Shown here piece by piece: positions 5,983 to 10,788 of a DNA stretch of 10,788 bases. The translations under genes and the position numbers were made by a program. Origin of the DNA: Candidatus Acetothermia bacterium (GTDB lineage: Bacteria; Bipolaricaulota; Bipolaricaulia; Bipolaricaulales; Bipolaricaulaceae); contig PUMK01000291.1 of the NCBI GenBank assembly GCA_003551325.1, positions 1 through 10,788 of the forward strand. Direction: 5' to 3'. The notes beneath the pieces are model-generated. The model worked only from the letters and a program-made list of their open reading frames with translations, was not told the DNA's origin and did no database searches. The stretch's first letter is position 1; every line of letters begins with the position of its first letter.

Positions 5983-6400
5983 GCGCCGCCTCACCTTCAC
6001 GTTGCCCCAACTCCACCACGAACCCGAGGTGGATGCGGTCCAACTCACTGGCGAACCGCTCTTCAAGGTAATGCCACAGGGGCCAGACCTGACAGTCGCC
6101 ATCCCGATCGCATACCGTACCGGACACACAAGGCAGCCGCACCACCTGACTGTTCAGCGCATCCAACACCCGTCCCAACGAGATGTCCTTCGGATCGGAA
6201 GCCAGCCGGTACCCGCCGGTGCGCCCCCTCTGGGCCACCACGATCCCCGCCTGGCGAAGGTCCATCAGGATCTTGCGCAGGAAGGCCTCGGGCACGTAGT
6301 GCCGGTCGGCCAACGCTCGGGCGGAATGGTATCGATCGGGCTCGGCGGCCATTTCGTAGAGAACACGGACACCGTAATCAGTGCGTTTCGTGAGCGTCAT
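5969..6400 (-). CDS. Rrf2 family transcriptional regulator, IscR-like
   Basis: A DNA-binding regulator of 143 residues. The N-terminal winged helix-turn-helix is typical: MTLTKRTDYGVRVLYEMA, then PEAFLRKILMDLRQAGIVV and RGRTGGYRLA. Cysteines 91, 97 and 103 have the C-x5-C-x5-C spacing that holds the [2Fe-2S] cluster in IscR (92, 98, 104). The fourth IscR ligand, His107, is replaced by Trp106, so the cluster, if present, must use another ligand or be held differently. The start at 6400 aligns with family N-termini and lies 7 bases after TACAAT; an ATG at 6409 with AAGGG 6 bases upstream would add three residues. It follows dxr closely and precedes a DUF59 protein, which supports a role in sensing iron-sulfur status, perhaps controlling its own operon. 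Confidence 0.92.
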   Translation of the reverse strand: MTLTKRTDYGVRVLYEMAAEPDRYHSARALADRHYVPEAFLRKILMDLRQAGIVVAQRGRTGGYRLASDPKDISLGRVLDALNSQVVRLPCVSGTVCDRDGDCQVWPLWHYLEERFASELDRIHLGFVVELGQREGEAAHASH

Positions 6401-6407
6401 AGCTCCC

Positions 6408-6413
6408 ATTGTA
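6408..6413 (-). promoter_or_regulatory. Possible internal -10 box (TACAAT) before the Rrf2 gene
   Basis: TACAAT on the minus strand ends exactly 7 bases before the ATG at 6400, the position expected for a leaderless message. The -35 region (TGGAGC at 17 bases) is weak. It would let the Rrf2-DUF59 part be transcribed separately from ftsH-dxr. Confidence 0.35.
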
Positions 6414-6419
6414 TGCCCT

Positions 6420-7583
6420 TCATCGTGCGCGCTCCACGAACCGGCGCGCCTCCGCCCGGCCCCAACCGTCGGCAGCCTCGACCGCCTCCACACGATCCGC
6501 GGGTTGCACACGGTGTCGCCCCAGGACGTCGTCAAGGCCCTCGGCAATGGCCGGAAACGAGATCCTCTCCTCGAGGAACGCCGCCACCAACACCTCGTCA
6601 GCGGCGTTGGCCACCGCGGGTGCTGTGCCTCCGGTCGTGCCCGCCTCGAGCACGGTGTGAAAGGCCGGGTACCGATCAGGCGGCATCGGCGCAAGGTCGA
6701 GCGACTGCCCCCCGAGCGGAAGCCGAGCCGGAGGCTGCCCAAGCCGCGCCGGGTGCGTGAGAGCGTAGCGGATGGGGATACGCATGTCGTGGGGCCCTAG
6801 CTGCGCCAGTACTGTGCCATCCACGAGTTCCACGAGCGCGTGGATGATCGATTGGGGATGGAGCAGAACATCGATCTTCGCCCAATCCTCGGCGAACAGG
6901 TGGTACGCCTCGATCACCTCAAACGCCTTGTTGACAAGCGTAGCCGAATCCACCGTGATCCGCGGCCCCATCTGCCACGTGGGGTGAGCGAGCGCTTGCG
7001 CGGCGGTCACCTGGGCCAGCGCCGCCGGGGGAAGATCCCGGAATGCGCCGCCCGACGCCGTGATCCACAGGCGTTCCACCTCCGACCGCTCAACCCCCTG
7101 GAGCAGTTGGAAGAGCGCTGCGTGCTCGGAATCAACGGGGATGATAGCCTCCGGATCAGGGCCAAGCGCGCGTACGAGTTCGCCGCCCACCACAAGCGAC
7201 TCCTTGTTGGCAAGCCCCAGCAGCTTCCCCGCTCCGAGCGCGGCCAGGGTCGCCCGCAGACCCGCTGCACCCACCACCGCGTTCAGCACGAGGTCGACGT
7301 CGTCACGACGGGTTAGCTGCTCGAGCCCCGAGGGACCGTGTACCACCTCGACATCTCCAGGAAGTAGGGTTCGTATCGCCCGGGCTTCGTCGGGGCCGCC
7401 CACACCCACCGCGCGTGCCCCCAGCTCACGAGCAGCGGCAGCCAACGGTTCCACGCGGGTCCCCGCGGCCAATGCGGTCACAGATAGAGGATAGCCTTCG
7501 GCTTTCAGCGTGCGGAGGACGTCCAGCGTCTGGACGCCGATCGACCCCGTCGCTCCGAGCAGGGCCAACCGGCGGGCGTTCAT
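6420..7583 (-). CDS. dxr: 1-deoxy-D-xylulose 5-phosphate reductoisomerase
   Basis: Second enzyme of the MEP pathway, turning DXP into MEP with NADPH; fosmidomycin target. The 387 residues match the family. The NADPH-binding start is LALLGATGSIGVQTLDVLR. Metal and substrate motifs are LANKESLVVGGELV (124-137), IPVDSEHAALFQ with D151 and E153, ITASGGAFR (174-182), HPTWQMGPRITVDSATLVNK (200-219), FEVIEA with E222 and E225, and LLHPQSIIHALV followed by LGPHDMRIPI. All key residues appear intact. The start codon overlaps the ftsH stop as ATGA, and the stop is 10 to 20 bases ahead of the Rrf2 start, so it is the second gene of the ftsH operon. This implies isoprenoid synthesis by the MEP route, whose late enzymes IspG and IspH need iron-sulfur clusters. 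Confidence 0.98.
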   Translation of the reverse strand: MNARRLALLGATGSIGVQTLDVLRTLKAEGYPLSVTALAAGTRVEPLAAAARELGARAVGVGGPDEARAIRTLLPGDVEVVHGPSGLEQLTRRDDVDLVLNAVVGAAGLRATLAALGAGKLLGLANKESLVVGGELVRALGPDPEAIIPVDSEHAALFQLLQGVERSEVERLWITASGGAFRDLPPAALAQVTAAQALAHPTWQMGPRITVDSATLVNKAFEVIEAYHLFAEDWAKIDVLLHPQSIIHALVELVDGTVLAQLGPHDMRIPIRYALTHPARLGQPPARLPLGGQSLDLAPMPPDRYPAFHTVLEAGTTGGTAPAVANAADEVLVAAFLEERISFPAIAEGLDDVLGRHRVQPADRVEAVEAADGWGRAEARRFVERAR

Positions 7584-9421
7584 GCCGTCGGCTCGGGAGC
7601 GAGGTCCTTTAGCAGCCCGTCAAGCTCCTTGCCGTCGATCGTCTCCCGGCTAAGGAGTTCCTCGGCCAACCGATCCAACCGCGCCCGGTTGCGCGTGAGG
7701 AGGTCCTTGGCGCTCTCGTAACTTCGGTCGAGAAGCCCCCGCACCTCCCGGTCGACCGTGGCCGACAACTCCTCGGAGTGCTCGTCGCTGCGCACGAGCT
7801 CCTCGCCGAGGAACACGTTCGTTCGCTCGCCGGCAAGGCTGATCGGGCCCAACGCCTCGGACATCCCGAACTCCACGACCATCCGCCGGGCGATCTGCGT
7901 GGCCTGCTTGAGGTCATCCTGGGCGCCGGTGGTACGGGAGTTCAGCACGAGTTCCTCGGCCACCCGGCCCCCGAGCAGGGCCGTCAGCCGATCGGCAAGC
8001 TCATCCTGGGACATGATGTAGCGATCCTCCTCGGGAAGCTGCAGCGTGAACCCCAGCACGCCGTCACCGCGGGGAACGATGGAGATCTTGTGGACCGGAT
8101 CCGTGTGCGGGAGCAACCACCCCAGAAGGGCGTGCCCCGCCTCGTGGTAGGCGATGTGCTGCTTCTCCCGCTCAGTGATGAACAAGCCCCGTCGGCGCAG
8201 CCCGGTGAGCACGCGGTCCAGCGCCTCGTCGAAGTCCGTCGCCTCGATCTGTTCCTTGCGCGACCGCGCAGCCAGAAGCGCGGCTTCGTTACACAGGTTC
8301 TCGATGTCGGCACCCACAAACCCGGGCGTGCGACGCGCCAGACGACCAAGATCCACATCCGGACCCAGCTTCTTCGTGCGCGTGTGAATCTTGAGGATGG
8401 CCTCCCGGCCGTGAAGGTCGGGCCGCGGAACGACGATCTTCCGGTCGAACCTCCCCGGGCGCAGCAGTGCCTGGTCGAGAACGTCGGGGCGGTTCGTGGC
8501 CGCCAGCACGATGACCCCCGCGTTGTGCTCGAACCCGTCCATCTCCCCGAGAAGCTGGTTCAGCGTTTGCTCACGCTCATCGTGACCGCCACCCAAACCG
8601 GCACCGCGCTTCCGGCCCACCGCATCGATCTCGTCGATGAACACGATGCACGGAGCGCTCGCCTTGGCCTTCTGGAACATGTCCCGCACGCGAGCGGCGC
8701 CCACACCCACGAACATCTCCACGAAATCCGAGCCCGTGATCGAGAAGAAGGGCACACTGGCCTCGCCGGCGATGGCCCGGGCGATGAGCGTCTTACCCGT
8801 ACCAGGGGGGCCCACGAGCAACACGCCCTTGGGGATCTGCGCCCCCAACTGCACGAACTGCGACGGTTCACGCAGGTACTCGACGATCTCCCGTATCTCG
8901 TCGATGACCTCGTTGATCCCCGCCACGTCCTTGAACGAGATCTTCGTGAACTCCTTGCTCGCCAAGCGGGCACGGGACTGCCCGAACTGGAGCGCCCCGC
9001 CTCCCTGCTGCATGCGGCGCATCATGAACATCCAGAAGGCGATGATCAGGGCCACGGGCAGCATGTACATGAGCGCTGTAAGGAGCCACGTCCCCTCAGC
9101 GGCGGGCTTGAACGTGACGGACACCCCTCGCTCTTCGAGCTTCGACGTGAGTTCAGCCCACACGGGGGAACCCTCGGCCGGCCCTTCGGTGACGAATTCC
9201 TCACCCGTTGTGAGTTCGCCAGTCACTCGGCTGCCGCGGATCTCCACGCGCACCACCTCGTCGGAACGGATGCGTGCCAAGAGGTTAGAGTACGAAAGCG
9301 TTGTGGGCCCGCGCTCAACACTGGGCCAGAATTGCTGAGCCAGGATGAGGCCGAGCACCAGCACCACCAGCATGAAAGCTATGGTGCGGAGGTTCCGCTG
9401 TGCAGGGGGCCTTCCATTCAT
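7580..9421 (-). CDS. ftsH: ATP-dependent zinc metalloprotease FtsH
   Basis: Hexameric inner-membrane AAA+ protease that unfolds and degrades damaged membrane proteins and short-lived regulators. From the ATG at 9421 it has 613 residues, normal for the family. Two membrane helices (about 13-30 and 114-134) flank a periplasmic loop. Then come the pore-loop region [14 protein letters not shown] (pore loop near residue 237), Walker A GPPGTGKT (204-211), Walker B VFIDEID (260-266), the second region of homology [18 protein letters not shown] (310-327), the zinc site HEAGH (426-430) and the third-ligand block AQDDLKQAT (D503). A frame open to 9544 was rejected because GGAG lies 6 bases before 9421 and a promoter lies just behind it. 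The stop overlaps the dxr start. It leads a five-gene operon and is divergent from the secreted protease. Confidence 0.98.
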   Translation of the reverse strand: MNGRPPAQRNLRTIAFMLVVLVLGLILAQQFWPSVERGPTTLSYSNLLARIRSDEVVRVEIRGSRVTGELTTGEEFVTEGPAEGSPVWAELTSKLEERGVSVTFKPAAEGTWLLTALMYMLPVALIIAFWMFMMRRMQQGGGALQFGQSRARLASKEFTKISFKDVAGINEVIDEIREIVEYLREPSQFVQLGAQIPKGVLLVGPPGTGKTLIARAIAGEASVPFFSITGSDFVEMFVGVGAARVRDMFQKAKASAPCIVFIDEIDAVGRKRGAGLGGGHDEREQTLNQLLGEMDGFEHNAGVIVLAATNRPDVLDQALLRPGRFDRKIVVPRPDLHGREAILKIHTRTKKLGPDVDLGRLARRTPGFVGADIENLCNEAALLAARSRKEQIEATDFDEALDRVLTGLRRRGLFITEREKQHIAYHEAGHALLGWLLPHTDPVHKISIVPRGDGVLGFTLQLPEEDRYIMSQDELADRLTALLGGRVAEELVLNSRTTGAQDDLKQATQIARRMVVEFGMSEALGPISLAGERTNVFLGEELVRSDEHSEELSATVDREVRGLLDRSYESAKDLLTRNRARLDRLAEELLSRETIDGKELDGLLKDLAPEPTA

Positions 9422-9427
9422 CAGTTT

Positions 9428-9466
9428 CTCCAATGGCGATTGTACCCATGCGACCAGCGCGCGCAA
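9428..9466 (-). promoter_or_regulatory. Promoter and ribosome binding site of the ftsH operon
   Basis: Reading the minus strand, TTGCGC (9466-9461), a 16-base spacer and TACAAT (9444-9439) form a fair sigma-70-type promoter. GGAG (9431-9428) sits 6 bases before the ATG at 9421. The leader would be only about 11 bases. No CIRCE-type heat-shock operator is visible. Confidence 0.6.
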
Positions 9467-9496
9467 CCGTTCCTTTCCCCATTCATGGCCTGCCTG

Positions 9497-9502
9497 TACA
9501 AT
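9497..9502 (+). promoter_or_regulatory. Putative -10 box (TACAAT) of the S8 protease gene
   Basis: TACAAT ends exactly 7 bases before the ATG at 9510, so transcription would begin at or next to the start codon. The -35 region (TTTCCC at 17 bases) is weak. No Shine-Dalgarno is seen, which fits a leaderless message. It is back to back with the ftsH promoter. Confidence 0.45.
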
Positions 9503-9509
9503 GCGGTCT

Positions 9510-10788
9510 ATGCTGCACAAGCTGCTACGCTTGGCGCTCCTCACCCTGATCTTGAGTGGACTGGTCGGTGCCGTTCATGCGGAGCCGTTGCGCCTCGATC
9601 CCGTGCTGCGCGCCCTGGCCTCCCCGGAGTACCGGCTGCTCGTGACGCCAGAACATCTCGTTCACAGAGTTCCCCTTGCGTGGGACGACGATCGCCTCCC
9701 CCCGGCGCACGTCACCCCTGAGCCCGTCACAATCCCCGTTCGGCCGTGGGACGAGGCCCAGGTGGGCGTGCTCGTCCGCACGGACCGTTCGTACAGCGGA
9801 CCGCTTCCCGGCCTCAGGGTTCAAGCACGCCACGACACGATCATCACCGGACTGGCTTCGGTAACGCGGCTCGAGGAACTCGCCGCCCATCCGGCGGTCG
9901 TGTTCGTGGAAGCCGCCCGCCCTGTCCAGCCGCTTCTTGACGTCTCCGTGCCCGAGGTGCGGGGCGAGGCTGCCTGGACCGGACCCCGCGGGACCACCGG
10001 GGAGGGCGTCATCGTGGGCGTCGTGGATACAGGCATCGACGTTACACATCCTGACGTTCGGGTGGACCGGTCCGACGACGGGTTCGCCGAGGGAAGCCGC
10101 ATCCTCACCCTGTGGGACCAGACGCTGACCGCCGACGGCAGCGCAGCCTGGTACAACTACACGTACGGTCGCGTGTACGCCCGAAGCCGTATCGAGGCCA
10201 GCCTCGCGGGCAGTCCCCTCCCCACCGTCGATACGCACGGTCATGGAACCCATGTGGCGAGCATTGCCGCCGGAGGGGGAAGAGCGGGATACACCGGTGT
10301 CGCTCCGGACGCTGAGCTGGTCATCGTGAAGACCACCTTTTACACCGACGGGGTGGTGGACGGCGTGGCGTTCGTGTTCAAGGTGGCCGACCAGACAGGC
10401 CTCCCCGCCGTGGTCAACCTGTCCCTCGGTGGCCACAGCGGCCCCCATGACGGCACTTCGAACTTTGAACGGGCCATCGACGCACTCGTCGACCGCCCGG
10501 GCAGAGCGGTCGTCGTCGCCGCGGGCAACGAAGGCAACGACAAGATTCACGTCGGCGGAGACGTCGAGACAGCCATCACCTGGCGGCTCAGCACCAAGGG
10601 GAGCAACGTGCCTGTGGAGTTCTGGCACGACGGCGATGCCCACTTCAGCGTGACGGTCACCGCCCCCGGCGGGGAAACGACCACCGCGCACCCCGGCGAG
10701 GCGAGGTCCATGTGGACCCCCTCGGGGAATCTGTGGCTTGAGAACCCCACCGGCCGGGACATCCGCAACAACGACAAAGTGGTGTATC
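9510..10788 (+). CDS. Secreted subtilisin-like serine protease (S8 family), N-terminal part
   Basis: An exported serine protease; 426 codons are present and the rest runs off the right edge. The N-terminus is a signal peptide: HK and R, a leucine-rich core, then GAVHA with likely cleavage after residue 24. A propeptide-like region (about 25-150) ends with LEELAAHPAVVFVEAA, as in inhibitor prodomains. The catalytic domain shows GVVDTGID (D173), DTHGHGTHVASIAAG (H245), GVAPDAELVIVK, VVNLSLGG and AAGNEGN with oxyanion N340; the catalytic Ser lies beyond the window. Between D and H it carries RILTLWDQT and a variable insert, a layout seen in Csp-type and related subtilases, and it then has GPHDGTS. 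An in-frame ATG at 9501 is an alternative start. Substrate and anchoring are unknown because the C-terminus is missing. Confidence 0.93.
   Translation, partial: MLHKLLRLALLTLILSGLVGAVHAEPLRLDPVLRALASPEYRLLVTPEHLVHRVPLAWDDDRLPPAHVTPEPVTIPVRPWDEAQVGVLVRTDRSYSGPLPGLRVQARHDTIITGLASVTRLEELAAHPAVVFVEAARPVQPLLDVSVPEVRGEAAWTGPRGTTGEGVIVGVVDTGIDVTHPDVRVDRSDDGFAEGSRILTLWDQTLTADGSAAWYNYTYGRVYARSRIEASLAGSPLPTVDTHGHGTHVASIAAGGGRAGYTGVAPDAELVIVKTTFYTDGVVDGVAFVFKVADQTGLPAVVNLSLGGHSGPHDGTSNFERAIDALVDRPGRAVVVAAGNEGNDKIHVGGDVETAITWRLSTKGSNVPVEFWHDGDAHFSVTVTAPGGETTTAHPGEARSMWTPSGNLWLENPTGRDIRNNDKVVY

Noticed and set aside
5983..6129. N-terminal extension of the DUF59 protein
   Set aside because: It is a shadow of the Rrf2 C-terminus; a good ribosome binding site precedes the ATG at 5982.
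6401..6742. Long N-terminal extension of the Rrf2 protein
   Set aside because: It overlaps the end of dxr in another frame, has Arg-rich random composition, and the family N-terminus begins at MTLTKRTDYG.
9422..9544. 41-residue N-terminal extension of FtsH
   Set aside because: A promoter and a GGAG ribosome binding site lie inside this stretch, directly before the ATG at 9421, and the extension is not like any FtsH N-terminus.
7778..9721. Plus-strand open frame of 647 codons opposite ftsH
   Set aside because: It lies antisense to almost the whole of ftsH. The translation shows no recognisable motif and is rich in His, Arg, Pro and Glu, as expected for an antisense shadow in GC-rich DNA.
9525..10691. 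Minus-strand open frame of 388 codons opposite the S8 protease
   Set aside because: The plus strand here encodes a clear signal peptide and the catalytic Asp, His and Asn motifs of a subtilase. The antisense frame shows no family features and is a shadow.

Overview
This is a GC-rich bacterial chromosome segment made almost entirely of tightly packed housekeeping genes. It holds twelve protein genes, with no tRNA, rRNA, CRISPR array, insertion sequence or phage gene that I can see. Genes overlap or sit within a few bases of each other, several start with GTG or TTG, and both strands are full of chance antisense frames, as expected at high GC. The lineage cannot be fixed from this window. The RuvC active-site layout (D, E, H, D, as in Thermus), a MEP-pathway gene and possible leaderless starts would suit a deep-branching GC-rich phylum, but that is only a guess.

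Layout from left to right. (1) A minus-strand operon, folP - yceD - ruvC - polA (3056 down past base 1), covers folate synthesis, an rRNA-related zinc protein, Holliday-junction cutting and DNA polymerase I. polA runs off the left edge. Each gene overlaps the next by 4 to 17 bases. (2) A short divergent promoter region (3057-3149) separates this from a plus-strand pair, rplI - murJ (ribosomal protein L9 and the lipid II flippase). (3) murJ meets, tail to tail with a 17-base overlap, a second minus-strand operon read from 9421 down to 5078. Its order is ftsH (membrane protease), dxr (isoprenoid MEP pathway), an Rrf2/IscR-like regulator, a small DUF59/MIP18 protein and an unrecognised protein with eight cysteines at its N-terminus. 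(4) An 88-base divergent region (9422-9509) separates ftsH from a plus-strand secreted subtilisin-like (S8) protease that runs off the right edge.

The part most worth a second look is the tail of operon 3. The Rrf2 protein keeps the three IscR cluster cysteines at exact spacing but has Trp where IscR has its His ligand. The DUF59 protein next to it contains no cysteine at all, although its family normally has one conserved cysteine. The third member is cysteine-rich and unknown. Together they look like a small variant iron-sulfur or metal module tied to ftsH-dxr. A second theme is regulatory: the motif TACAAT was found only three times, each just upstream of a gene start, twice exactly 7 bases before an ATG, which suggests leaderless transcripts. 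No clearly new large system (defence, biosynthetic or mobile) is visible.
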